From Peribacillus loiseleuriae (GTDB lineage: Bacteria > Bacillota > Bacilli > Bacillales > DSM-1321): a stretch of 64,000 nucleotides of DNA. A program made the translations under genes and the position numbers. The stretch's first letter is position 1. Each line of letters starts with the position of its first letter. Location: the NCBI RefSeq assembly GCF_001183985.1, contig NZ_LFZW01000001.1, positions 2,974,470 through 3,038,469 on the forward strand, written 5' to 3'. This document shows positions 18,733 through 27,300 of this stretch, piece after piece. The notes beneath the pieces were generated by a model. That model was not told where the DNA came from, did not search any database, and was given only the letters and a program-made list of their open reading frames with translations.

Positions 18733-19240
18733 CTTCTCTCCTCCATAGGCCATGTTCATAATTGGAAAACGGCAACTTTTTTAAATCTCCCTACTTGCTT
18801 GTCCAATTAGTTTATTCAAAAAAACGACCTGATAGAATGAGAATTTTGACTGAAAAAGAGGTAAAAATAAAAAAGGCTGCCTTATAAACAAAAGAGCAAA
18901 GGCCTTGACCAACCTGAGGGCAAATAGTAGACGAGCAATACGTATGGAGAGTGGTATTCTCTTCATATATTTTGCTCGTCTGAAACGTACGCCTTGGACA
19001 ACCTACGAAAAAAATTGGGATTGAACCCTGAAGGTAGTTTTCTCCTTTGGCTGTTTTCACATAATTTGTTGCTTTTAAATGATATTTCCATCAATATCCT
19101 GGGTTGATTCCCGTTGCAGGTACTCGCTTTCCGCGGGTGGTCTCAGGAGTCCCGTACCTTCCACTACAATCAACATCTGTTCGAATTTGTTTTGCTAATA
19201 ATAACAATCTTTACGAAAAGAGCCTTTCCTTAGTAGAACA
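18733..19240. other. intergenic region rich in inverted repeats
   Basis: About 500 bp without a supported gene. GACGAGCAA (18930-18938) and TTGCTCGTC (18972-18980) form a 9-bp stem. It is flanked by two similar words, GGCCTTGACCAACCT (18901) and CGCCTTGGACAACCT near 18990. A separate GCGGAAAGCGAG-type element lies at 19102-19174. Confidence 0.5.
19102..19174 (-). repeat. Bacillus-type intergenic repeat (GCGGAAAGCGAG element), short copy
   Basis: On the minus strand it reads GTTGATTGTAGTGGAAGGTA, then GGGACTCCTGAG, CCGCGGAAAGCGAGTACCTG and GGGAATCAAC, with GTTGATT/AATCAAC ends. These words are those of a repeat that I recall as very common between genes in many Bacillus genomes, usually longer than this 73-bp version. 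Its mover is unknown to me. Confidence 0.6.
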
Positions 19241-19326
19241 AAAGGTCAGACCTCATAGCTACTATTACAGCAATGATAAATATAATTAACACTATATGCT
19301 GTAATAGAATAAGAGGACTGACTTTT
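19241..19326. repeat. R-family palindrome (R2)
   Basis: AAAGGTCAGACCTC at the left and GAGGACTGACTTTT at the right enclose CTATTACAGCA...TGCTGTAATAG. It lies 11 nt from the stop codon of the DUF4870 gene on the minus strand and can act as its terminator. Confidence 0.75.
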
Positions 19327-19337
19327 ATCGAGGTGGC

Positions 19338-19658
19338 TTATAACATTCGAAAAATAAATGGAATCTTATACTCGGTTCCTTCATACGCCTTCACAGCGCC
19401 GATAATTGTAAAGATAAATGCCGCAATTGCAACAACCGGAACCAAAACAAAGCCGATTAATATAAGAAATGTGAGCGATGCAACAAATGTATAGATTGTG
19501 TAAGAAATAAGAAAATTCAAATATTCCCTTCCATGGTAATCTATAAATTTGGAAGAATCCTTTTTTATTAACCATATGATTAAAGGACCTATAAAAACTG
19601 TAAAAAAGCTAATTAAATAAATTAACATTGCCAAAAATTTTTCATCTTGATTCGGCAT
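19338..19658 (-). CDS. DUF4870 family membrane protein
   Basis: A 106-residue protein with three membrane segments. The pattern EKFLAMLIYLISFF near the start and FIDYHGREYLNFLISYTIY in the middle is typical of DUF4870 proteins, whose function is unknown. GGAGGGG before the ATG at 19658 sets the start; a TTG directly in front is too close. The R2 hairpin follows the stop. Confidence 0.8.
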   Translation of the reverse strand: MPNQDEKFLAMLIYLISFFTVFIGPLIIWLIKKDSSKFIDYHGREYLNFLISYTIYTFVASLTFLILIGFVLVPVVAIAAFIFTIIGAVKAYEGTEYKIPFIFRML

Positions 19659-19980
19659 CAAAATCCCCTCCTCTTTTACTCCTACCCTATTCTATACGAA
19701 TTTTTCAGAAAAAGTTTCACTTTGAATAAAAAATATTATGAACATGTTCAATTTAGACAGGCATACATATGAAAGTGATGATTGCCTTAAATGAACAAAA
19801 CGAATATGGCGTTAAACGCCACCATTTACCATGAAGGATAAATCCTGTAGCATGTGCGGAACCGGAATGTTGGATGCTTTTTCGGTAAAATCAGTATACC
19901 TGCTAAGTAGATTGTCTAATTTAGTAAGTCGCGAAGCCCCGTCCCCATGTCCTTCATACAAAAAAGAGAGGTGAAGTTCC
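19659..19980. other. divergent promoter region
   Basis: About 320 bp between the DUF4870 gene (minus) and uppP (plus). A small GGCGTTAAACGCC hairpin lies near 19808-19820. GCGAAGCCCCGTCCCC near 19931 resembles GCGAAACCCCGCCCCT near 7284. No gene is seen. Confidence 0.5.
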
Positions 19981-20763
19981 TTGTTAAACGAAGTTCAAGC
20001 CATTATTCTCGGACTTATACAAGGTCTAACAGAGTTTCTTCCTATATCAAGTACAGGTCATTTATATTTAGGTAGGCATTTATTCAATCTAGACGAAGCG
20101 GGCATCTACCTTGATACGATGCTGCATATCGGCACACTTCTCGCTCTCCTCGTTGTCTATAAAAACGAACTTGGTCACTTAATAAAAAAGCCCTTTTCAA
20201 AATTAACTGCATTGCTGATCGTCGGTACGATTCCAGCGGTAGTTGCGGGATTACTTCTTAATGACTGGTTTGATGAATTGTCCAAGACGGGTGTGACGAT
20301 TGGGTGGGAATTTCTTGCTACAGGATTCATTTTATGGATGGCTGACAATTCTCGACGGGGTACGAAAACCCTTGACGGAATCACTATCCAAGATGCCTTT
20401 ATAATTGGAAGCTTCCAAGCTTTTTCCATCATGCCAGCCCTCTCACGTTCCGGGTTAACGATAGCAGCAGGTCTATTATGCAAGCTTGATCGTGCAACAG
20501 CAGCTTATTTTTCTTTTTTATTATCAATTCCAGCGATTAGCGGCGGAATCGTTTTTCAATTAAAACCGGTCATTACAGGAGCTATTGAACCTTTACCGTT
20601 TTCAACACTGTTTCTCGGCACTCTCTCTTCCGCATTTTTCGGCTATTTAGCCGTGATGTGGATGATAAATTTTTTAAAGAAAAGATCACTGAAAATTTTC
20701 TCCATTTATGTTTGGACATTAGGAGGGCTGATTTTAATACTTCAATATACCGGAAAATTTTAG
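19981..20763 (+). CDS. uppP: undecaprenyl-diphosphate phosphatase (UppP/BacA family)
   Basis: Recycles the undecaprenyl carrier lipid used for wall synthesis and can give bacitracin resistance. The 260 residues start with LGLIQGLTEFLPISSTGHL (the family's E-rich/PISSTGH active-site motif) and contain MPALSRSGLTIAAGL (second motif) near 145, with about eight membrane segments. The TTG start at 19981 follows AGAGAGGTG at suitable distance. Probably monocistronic. Confidence 0.9.
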   Translation: MLNEVQAIILGLIQGLTEFLPISSTGHLYLGRHLFNLDEAGIYLDTMLHIGTLLALLVVYKNELGHLIKKPFSKLTALLIVGTIPAVVAGLLLNDWFDELSKTGVTIGWEFLATGFILWMADNSRRGTKTLDGITIQDAFIIGSFQAFSIMPALSRSGLTIAAGLLCKLDRATAAYFSFLLSIPAISGGIVFQLKPVITGAIEPLPFSTLFLGTLSSAFFGYLAVMWMINFLKKRSLKIFSIYVWTLGGLILILQYTGKF

Positions 20764-20975
20764 CCATACCTTCAACCTCTAAACAGACTTATTTCCGATA
20801 ATTTACATCCATTTGTTTATAGAAAATGCATTCTGGAATCAACAAGTTAATATGTCCATAAAATTGTTGAAATTTGTTGAAAAAAAAACCGCAAATACCT
20901 ATTTTCTTTTTAAACTTTTTTTAGTATTATCTTTTTAGGATCTTTTGTTTTAATGATATTGCTGAAAAATAAAAA

Positions 20976-21116
20976 TAGGGAAGGCAAATGGTGCGCCACC
21001 GGTTTCCGGTTCTAGTGGGTTCGATTCCCACCCCGAAATTTTTTGATGAATGACTAAAAAATTTCGAGGGTGAGAGCAGGTATACACTAGGACTGCCCTC
21101 AAACGGAGGGACGGAA
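20976..21116 (+). promoter_or_regulatory. structured mRNA leader with tRNA T-arm mimic and hidden ribosome binding site
   Basis: Hairpins in order: GGTG/CACC (20990-21000); CCGG/CCGG (20999-21009), which competes with it; GTGGG-TTCGATT-CCCAC (21015-21031), an exact 5-bp stem and 7-nt loop as in tRNA T-arms; CGAAATTTTTT with AAAAAATTTCG (21034-21066), extendable by CACCC/GGGTG; and CCCTC with GAGGG (21096-21110). The last hairpin buries the GGAGGG ribosome binding site of the acetyltransferase gene. GAGGGTG at 21066-21072 could instead pair with CCCTC and free it. This looks like a translational riboswitch, but I recognise no known class. Confidence 0.65.
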
Positions 21117-21671
21117 ATGTTAAAAAAGAGAGACTTTGCTGATTGTTATCCTCTTTATGAAATTATGACGCATCCAGATGTCTTCCCTTTCGTGCGCCAT
21201 AAAGTAGACTCCTATGAAGAGTATCTATTCGTCACGAAACAAACGGTGGAAGCAGAAGAAAAAGGCGAATTGATTTCCAGAACAATTACCGATGAATGGG
21301 GTACACCGATTGGTACTATTTCATTATTCGATATTGAAAATCATGCAGGGTTTCTAGGAACATGGTTGGGGAAGCCTTACCATGGAAAAGGCTATAATTC
21401 CATGGCAAAAGAAGCATTCTTTAATGAGGTTTTTTTCGAGCTAGGTATCGAAACGGTATTCATGAGAATAAGAAAGCAAAATATCCGTTCCATTAAAGCT
21501 GCAGAAAAACTACCTTATGCATTATTAGCTAATGAATCTCGCAACTATTTATATGAGCAATTAAATAAGCATGATAATCTTTATGATCTTTATGAAATCC
21601 CAAAAGATCTGTATAATCTTCATGTTCTCCGTCAAGACGATGATGAAACCCAACAATTATTAGAAGCTTAA
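21117..21671 (+). CDS. GNAT-family N-acetyltransferase (YoaA-like)
   Basis: A 184-residue acetyltransferase of the RimJ/RimL type. Visible parts are the N-terminal LKKRDFADCYPLYEIM, the beta-strand ISRTITDEWGTPIGTISL, the acetyl-CoA-side GTWLGKPYHGKGYNSMAKEA and MRIRKQNIRSIKAAEKL (N.RSI.A.EK, typical of RimJ/L). The target (protein terminus or small molecule) cannot be read. It resembles what I recall of B. subtilis YoaA. The ribosome binding site GGAGGG lies in a hairpin of the leader. Confidence 0.8.
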   Translation: MLKKRDFADCYPLYEIMTHPDVFPFVRHKVDSYEEYLFVTKQTVEAEEKGELISRTITDEWGTPIGTISLFDIENHAGFLGTWLGKPYHGKGYNSMAKEAFFNEVFFELGIETVFMRIRKQNIRSIKAAEKLPYALLANESRNYLYEQLNKHDNLYDLYEIPKDLYNLHVLRQDDDETQQLLEA

Positions 21672-21678
21672 TTGAAAT

Positions 21679-21720
21679 AAAAAACAGGCAGTGAGATGGC
21701 ATTCCTCTGTCTGTTTTATC
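21679..21720 (+). terminator. terminator of the acetyltransferase gene
   Basis: AAAACAGGCAG pairs imperfectly with CTGTCTGTTTT, ending in a short T-run, directly after the stop codon. Confidence 0.7.
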
Positions 21721-22227
21721 AATGTTGTTATCCTTTTCTAAATGAATGATAAGTTTAGTGGACAGGAAATCAATTATGAACTGGTTATTTTTATTGCCTT
21801 AAATGGCTCATTCTTCTTTATTTGCTATTTATCCTTGTCATCTTCGCAATTTTTTAAAAAAATTTTAGCTTAGCCCTCTAATAAGTAATCACGAAAAAAA
21901 ATCCATTTTTTCAGACAATGAACAACAGTGTAAGTGCCTTGATCAACGTCATACCTTAAGGAAAGCAAATTTGTTGGGGCGTTTGGCAACTGCGCTGAAT
22001 ATGGACAGACAAATTAGGTGATCCACTTATATAATTTTGTATAGATCGCTAAGTAATAAAAAAACAAGCATAGAATCAATTCCATGCTTGTTTTTTCTTA
22101 TTTTCCCACTTTTATTACTTCTTGATAGAGATTTCGAATAATATACGTTTTATACGCACATAGCCACTCTCCCCATTTGCTGATTGTTCAACTTAGGAGT
22201 GGATTGTGACATAACTTATCCAAAGAA
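21721..22227. other. intergenic region with one hairpin
   Basis: About 500 bp. ACAAGCATAGAAT and ATTCCATGCTTGT (22065-22091) form a strong stem with A-run and T-run flanks, a bidirectional terminator probably serving the MurG-like gene 130 bp to the right. Nothing else is recognised. Confidence 0.6.
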
Positions 22228-23298
22228 TTATTTTTGAAGCTGTATGAGCAACTCATACATCTCTGTACCGGTTTTAAACGGTCGTTTTTGATGCATTTTC
22301 GCTTTATATTGTGGTGATTCATCCACCAAATGATCAAGCGTATCCGAAAAAGCCTGATACGTTAGATTTTCCTCTTGAATCACCTTACTAAAACCTTGAT
22401 TTTCAAAGCTCGCCGCATTTAAGATTTGATCTCCTCTTGAAGCGTTGGCGCTTAGTGGAATGAGTAGCATTGGTATTTCAAGACCAAGAAATTCATAAAT
22501 AGAATTTGATCCTGCACGAGATACAACTACATCGGCACAAGCCAGCATATCGAATAATTCCTCATGAACATATTCAAATGGCTGATACCCTTTCTTCCGT
22601 AAATTTTCTTGAACATTTCCTTTACCGCATATGTGAATAATCTGGTAGAAACCTAATAGGTCATCAAGATTTTCCGTTATTAGGTTATTAATTCTGACAG
22701 CCCCCAGGCTTCCCCCCATTACAAGCAAAACAGGTTTACTTTTATCAAAACCTGATCTCTCTCTACCTTTGTCAGCATTCCCCTTAAATATTCCGTCGCG
22801 AAGGACTGCACCAATATAGATGGATTTTGATTTCGCGACATGTTTTTCCGTTTCTTCAAATGTCGTAAATATTTTTGAAGCAAATGGCATCGCTAGTTTA
22901 TTCGCAAGACCAGGGGTATAATCGGATTCATGGATAAACACTGGAATTCGTAACATTTTTGCTGCCAATACAACAGGTACTGAAACGAAACCGCCTTTTG
23001 AGAAAACAAATTCAGGCCGGATTTGTTTAAGAATTTTCCTTGCATCGAATATTCCTTTTATAACACGAAATGGATCCTTCAAATTCTCCAATGACATATA
23101 TCTTCTCAATTTCCCAACAGAAACCGTTTGATAGTTGACGGTTGGAAATTCTTTTTCAATGATTTCTCTTTCGATTCCTTTTTCAGAGCCTATATATGTA
23201 ACTTCCCAATTATTTTTCAAAAATTCAGGGATGATTGCTGTATTGACTGAAACATGACCAGCAGAACCCCCACCTGTAAACACAATCTTCTTTTTCAT
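22228..23298 (-). CDS. murG: MurG-type UDP-GlcNAc:lipid I N-acetylglucosaminyltransferase (second copy type)
   Basis: Makes lipid II from lipid I at the inner membrane face. The 356 residues (GT28 family) carry the loop FTGGGSAGHVSVN near residue 5, FSKGGFVSVP near 96, ESDYTPGLANKLA near 124, MGGSLGAVRINN near 186 and SRAGSNSIYEFL near 260; these are the donor and acceptor sites of MurG. ATG at 23298 follows GGAAGGTG. It lies outside any division/wall cluster, so it may be a second MurG, as in the B. cereus group, rather than the essential one. Confidence 0.85.
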   Translation of the reverse strand: MKKKIVFTGGGSAGHVSVNTAIIPEFLKNNWEVTYIGSEKGIEREIIEKEFPTVNYQTVSVGKLRRYMSLENLKDPFRVIKGIFDARKILKQIRPEFVFSKGGFVSVPVVLAAKMLRIPVFIHESDYTPGLANKLAMPFASKIFTTFEETEKHVAKSKSIYIGAVLRDGIFKGNADKGRERSGFDKSKPVLLVMGGSLGAVRINNLITENLDDLLGFYQIIHICGKGNVQENLRKKGYQPFEYVHEELFDMLACADVVVSRAGSNSIYEFLGLEIPMLLIPLSANASRGDQILNAASFENQGFSKVIQEENLTYQAFSDTLDHLVDESPQYKAKMHQKRPFKTGTEMYELLIQLQK

Positions 23299-23513
23299 TT
23301 GATTCACCTTCCAAAGCCAAAAATTTCTACCCCTCATCTTACCACATCTTCAGCTTATACACAGCGTAAATCTTATCGATTTGAATAAAAACAGGTCAAC
23401 AGCCCCAAGCTGTAGTATGTAATATCGACATTTTTCGCTAATTAACTGGCAGGCACTGCAACTTATGATATAATTCTATCATTGTGCAAAAATTAATAAA
23501 TCGAGGTAATATT

Positions 23514-24875
23514 ATGCAAAAGACCTTTACAAATAGCGAAAAAATCCGTCAATTATTCGTCATTTTATTCCCATTACTCATCACGCAACTCAGTTTATTC
23601 GCAATGACCTTCTTTGATATTATGATGTCCGGAAGATACAGCACTGCTGATGTTGCAGGGGTTTCTATCGGCAGCTCATTGTGGATGCCTATTTATTCAG
23701 GACTAGGCGGTATACTACTTGCTATCCCCCCTATTATTTCTCAATTAATCGGAGCGAAAGATACAAAAAAAGTACCTTTTAATATCATTCAAGCGATATA
23801 TTTGGCTCTCGCTATTGGAGTTGGTATTACAATAATCGGATTCATCTTTCTTAACCCTATTTTAACGAAGATGAATCTAGAACCTGCTGTGGAACAAATT
23901 GCTCATTCCTTTTTAGTAGGACTTGGTTTCGGAATTCTACCGCTTTTTGTATTTAATGTTCTCCGTTCGTTCATGGATGGTCTTGGCCAAACGAAAATTT
24001 CAATGCTCATCACACTATCCGCATTACCTATCAATATCATTTTTAATTATTTATTAATTTATGGTAAATTAGGTTTCCCTGAACTAGGAGGAGTTGGTTC
24101 TGGTTATGCTACAGCCATCACTTATTGGTTGATTTTTATCATCGCCATATTAGTTGTGATGAAGGTAGAACCTTTTGCCTCCTATCGAATTTTTGAAAGG
24201 TTTTATCGAGTATCATTAAAAAATTGGAAAACCCTCCTTGTCATCGGGCTACCAATTGGTTTTTCAATCTTTTTTGAAACGAGTATTTTTGCAGCTGTCA
24301 CTTTGTTAATGAGTAATTATGATACGATCACAATTGCTTCTCACCAAATTGCGATGAACTTTGCTTCATTTCTATATATGGCACCATTGAGTATCTCGAT
24401 GGGATTAACCATTGTTATTGCTTTTGAAGTTGGCGCAAAACGGTACAGTGACGCACTTGAATACAGCAAAATCGGAATATCCATTGCAGTCTTGATGTCC
24501 TTAGTTTTCTCTCTTGTTATCTTTTTTTTACGAGAGCAAGTTGCTTCAATTTACACAGATGATCAGCTTGTCCTAAAATTGACAACACACTTTCTAATCT
24601 ATGCGATCTTTTTTCAAATTTCAGATGCCATCCAAGCCCCCATCCAAGGAATTCTTCGCGGGTATAAAGATGTGAATTTTACATTCTTCATGTCATTAGT
24701 CTCTTACTGGGTTATCGGGCTTCCCTTTGGGTTTATCCTTGCACACTTTACGGATTTAGGTCCATTCGGATATTGGATTGGTCTGATCTCGGGCCTTGCA
24801 TTAGGAGCTATTGGATTATTAGCTCGACTTCTATTCTTGCAGCGAGTGAAATTTTCACCGATGAAAGAAAATTAA
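23514..24875 (+). CDS. MATE-family multidrug/metabolite exporter
   Basis: A 453-residue protein with 12 membrane segments in two homologous halves, exporting drugs or metabolites in exchange for Na+ or H+. Family signs are MTFFDIMMSGRYSTADVAGVSIG in the first segments (broken here as MTFFDIMMSGRY and TADVAGVSIG) and the PIQGILRGYKDVNFTFFMSL stretch in the second half. CGAGGT seven bases before the ATG at 23514 sets the start; a GTG at 23484 lacks a site. Substrate unknown. Confidence 0.88.
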   Translation: MQKTFTNSEKIRQLFVILFPLLITQLSLFAMTFFDIMMSGRYSTADVAGVSIGSSLWMPIYSGLGGILLAIPPIISQLIGAKDTKKVPFNIIQAIYLALAIGVGITIIGFIFLNPILTKMNLEPAVEQIAHSFLVGLGFGILPLFVFNVLRSFMDGLGQTKISMLITLSALPINIIFNYLLIYGKLGFPELGGVGSGYATAITYWLIFIIAILVVMKVEPFASYRIFERFYRVSLKNWKTLLVIGLPIGFSIFFETSIFAAVTLLMSNYDTITIASHQIAMNFASFLYMAPLSISMGLTIVIAFEVGAKRYSDALEYSKIGISIAVLMSLVFSLVIFFLREQVASIYTDDQLVLKLTTHFLIYAIFFQISDAIQAPIQGILRGYKDVNFTFFMSLVSYWVIGLPFGFILAHFTDLGPFGYWIGLISGLALGAIGLLARLLFLQRVKFSPMKEN

Positions 24876-25302
24876 AAAAGAAAATGATCTAAAAAGGTTT
24901 GTCTTAACACTCTAAATGCAGTTTATTGTTATATATGCATTTAATTTGAACTGTATCAGCAGTTATACGAGGGCGCACTATTTCGTTGTACATCCCCAAA
25001 CTTAAGATTTAGTAGCGAATTTAGAGTATTCATCACCATTCCTGGCATATTAACAGGAATGGTTTTTTTCTAAACTTGGGTAGCGCATTACCGATTTATT
25101 TCATATTCCTTACGCTTACCCACAATCCCCCTTACATACCACATTGCCTGTATTCCCACATAATAAAAGTTGATTCACTATTTTGAATCCCCCATGATCA
25201 ATCCTATTCGTTACCCTATAGAGCACTTTTGCATATTATAACGTAACTAATTGGTTTAAATCCTTGTACGGCCCTTACCGAAGAAGAAATGAGGTGTACA
25301 GA
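24876..25302. other. intergenic region with a terminator
   Basis: About 430 bp. 24890-24970 is rich in short inverted words (TGCAGTTTATTG, TATATGCATTTAATTTGAACTG) that may be a decayed R-family palindrome, but no GTCAGACC arm is left. A terminator follows at 25037-25070. No gene is supported. Confidence 0.45.
25037..25070 (+). terminator. intrinsic terminator downstream of the MATE gene
   Basis: CCATTCCTG and CAGGAATGG form a perfect 9-bp stem followed by seven T residues. It lies 160 bp after the MATE stop. Confidence 0.8.
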
Positions 25303-25773
25303 ATGTTTCCGTGGAGTTCTCTTTTCTCTTTTCAGAAAAATAGTTCTGATAAAATCAAGCATATGAACCCAAATGATATCCAATCGTTCATGAATCAAAT
25401 TTTTTCACAAGCGATGCCTGATCAGATGCAACAGTTCATGAATCAACAAAACCCAAACTCTAATTCACACACACAACAAAACACCTCATCAGACGAAAAA
25501 CTACAAACTGCTGTATTTGAAACGCATTCAGATGTTTACGTTCGCATCCTAATTAAAGATTCGACATGTATTAGGAATTTAAAAATCTATCATACTTCAA
25601 ATCAGCTTTTGATAGATGGCATTCCTGGATGTGAAGAAAAACTCGTTACTACCCTACCATGCATCGTGAAGAAAAAAGGAACGTCGGCGCAATACAAAAA
25701 TGAAACACTGGAAATTCGGCTTGCTAAGCAGCAGGATATTCAGTTTTCTGAAATTGACGTCTCGGAAATTTAA
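25303..25773 (+). CDS. Hsp20/alpha-crystallin-like protein, possibly spore-associated
   Basis: A 156-residue protein. The N-terminal half is rich in Met, Gln, Asn and Phe (MNPNDIQSFMNQIFSQAM, then QQNPNSNSHTQQN). The C-terminal half (about 68-156) has the beta pattern of a small heat-shock domain (AVFETHSDVYVRILIK ... NETLEIRLAK). In Bacillus such proteins include spore coat and germination proteins of the CotM/GerT type, which fits but is not proven. GAGGTG before the ATG at 25303 sets the start. Confidence 0.6.
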   Translation: MFPWSSLFSFQKNSSDKIKHMNPNDIQSFMNQIFSQAMPDQMQQFMNQQNPNSNSHTQQNTSSDEKLQTAVFETHSDVYVRILIKDSTCIRNLKIYHTSNQLLIDGIPGCEEKLVTTLPCIVKKKGTSAQYKNETLEIRLAKQQDIQFSEIDVSEI

Positions 25774-25956
25774 TGAGACGTCCATTTCTGTTTCGAGGAA
25801 AGAGCGGTATCAAATTGCTTTTTTAATCATAAAATAAAAACGGACAAGCTCCTTTATCAACCTCAGCGTAACCTCGAGGGGTTGGCCTTTCAGTGGAAGC
25901 GGACATTCAAATTAATTGTTCCACATAAATAATTCCGTATAGTTACGCCAGACAAC

Positions 25957-26003
25957 AAAAAGGCCTCCACCCCGTTATATGTTGGGTGGAAGCCTATTCT
26001 TAG
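25957..26003 (-). terminator. terminator of the CAP-domain protein gene
   Basis: On the minus strand AGGCTTCCACCC pairs with GGGGTGGAGGCCT and is followed by TTTTTG. Confidence 0.9.
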
Positions 26004-26015
26004 CAATTTGCTAAA

Positions 26016-26807
26016 TTATTTACCGATGAACATTTGTGTCCAATAGTTGCCTGCTTGTACATAGCCGACGCCAATATGTGTGTAGCTTGCATTTAAGATG
26101 TTAGCACGGTGACCTTCACTGTTCATCCATGCTTGTACTACTTGTTGAGGAGTTGTCTGACCTTTTGCAATATTTTCACCAGCAGAAGAATAGCTGATGC
26201 CAAATTGTTTCATCATATCAAATGGTGAACCATATGTTGGACTAGTGTGATCAAAGTAGTTACGGTCTTTCATATCTTGAGATTTTGCACGTGCAACTTT
26301 GCTTAACTCTGTATCAATTGTAAGAGCTTTTAAACCAGATTTTGCACGCTCGGCATTTGTCAGCTCAACCACTTCTTTTTCAAATTGGCTAATTGAAGAA
26401 CTTGTTGGAGTTCCAGAATTAGTCGGCGTTGAAGCAGGTGGTGGCGTTTGAGTTTGTGTAGGAACAGTCGGTGTTTTTATTGGTTTTTCAGCTGGCTGTG
26501 CAACTGGCGTTTTAACAGGCTGTTTTGCAGGTGCTTTTGTCGGTTGCATATCTGGAGCTGTTGGTGTTGTCGTATATTGTTTAGTTGTTGTACCATACTG
26601 TTTTTGAATGTTAAAGTGTACCGGAATATTATAGTTTGCAAGATATTGTTCTAATGTTTTTTGCAAATCTTCTTGGCTATTAACCTTAAATGCTACTGTT
26701 TGAATGTTTACATTTTTTATTGTAGAAGCATCAGCCTCTTTCGCTCCAACTCCTGTGAATATTAGGGCCGCTGCAGCCGCTGCTGTAAATAGTGATTTCT
26801 TGTTCAT
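26016..26807 (-). CDS. secreted CAP-domain (SCP-like, YkwD-type) protein
   Basis: A 263-residue exported protein with a signal peptide at about 1-26. A threonine-rich segment is followed by a Pro/Thr/Lys-rich linker with repeated PTKAPAKQPVKTP-like units (about 90-150). The CAP domain fills the rest, with EVVELTNAERAKSGLKAL, YFDHTSPTYGSPFDMM, SAGENIAKGQTTPQQVV and WMNSEGHRANILN; the His and Glu residues of the CAP cleft are all present. GGGAGG before the ATG at 26807 sets the start. Function of YkwD-type proteins is unknown; some are found on spores. Confidence 0.85.
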   Translation of the reverse strand: MNKKSLFTAAAAAALIFTGVGAKEADASTIKNVNIQTVAFKVNSQEDLQKTLEQYLANYNIPVHFNIQKQYGTTTKQYTTTPTAPDMQPTKAPAKQPVKTPVAQPAEKPIKTPTVPTQTQTPPPASTPTNSGTPTSSSISQFEKEVVELTNAERAKSGLKALTIDTELSKVARAKSQDMKDRNYFDHTSPTYGSPFDMMKQFGISYSSAGENIAKGQTTPQQVVQAWMNSEGHRANILNASYTHIGVGYVQAGNYWTQMFIGK

Positions 26808-27184
26808 TATTAATTCCTCCCTGAAATTCAATGGTGTTTTCTTTCTACCGAAATCATAACACGGCTTTTTTTGTAACATTCTTACCATGAATTACCTTGA
26901 GGGAAAATTAAGTAATGAACAGCTAGTCATAGTAGTAAAATTCGATAATTTTTTCAGGAAAACCTATAGATTAATAGTTTTCTAACATATTTCTTACTAG
27001 ATTCATTCTCTTTCTTTTTGTCTCTGTCAATGGTAGGTACACACTTCACTACCAAATAAAACTAGTAATTTAGGATTGACAACTTTTTTCATGGTCTTTT
27101 CATGTAACATTCTTTACTTTTATGTTACAAATATAACTATTTGATTCATATATAAATCTGAATATTTAAAAAACGATTATAATG
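26808..27184. other. intergenic region upstream of the CAP gene
   Basis: About 375 bp, AT-rich. It contains the CAP gene promoter region and two near-copies of CATGTAACATTCTT/TTTGTAACATTCTT (26869 and 27100 areas). No gene is seen. Confidence 0.4.
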
Positions 27185-27273
27185 AAAGGGCCAGATCCTC
27201 TTCTACTATATATCGTTTACATGACGCATATTTGACACATTAAACGGTATATAGAGTGTGAGGTCTGACCCTT
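27185..27273 (+). repeat. R-family palindrome (R3)
   Basis: AAAGGGCCAGATCCTC at the left, TACTATATATCGTTTA and TAAACGGTATATAGAGT inside, GTGAGGTCTGACCCTT at the right. Its right end faces the stop codon of the lipoprotein gene 28 bp away. Confidence 0.85.
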
Positions 27274-27300
27274 CCTGAGACAACATCTCTTTGCTATTAT

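Noticed and set aside
18781..19060. Two overlapping minus-strand frames of 61 and 82 residues
   Set aside because: No ribosome binding site, odd composition, and they overlap an inverted-repeat region.
21010..21035. A tRNA gene, suggested by GGTTCGATTCCCACC
   Set aside because: Only the T-arm matches. There is no acceptor stem partner, D-arm or anticodon arm upstream, and the 3' side continues into a different hairpin.
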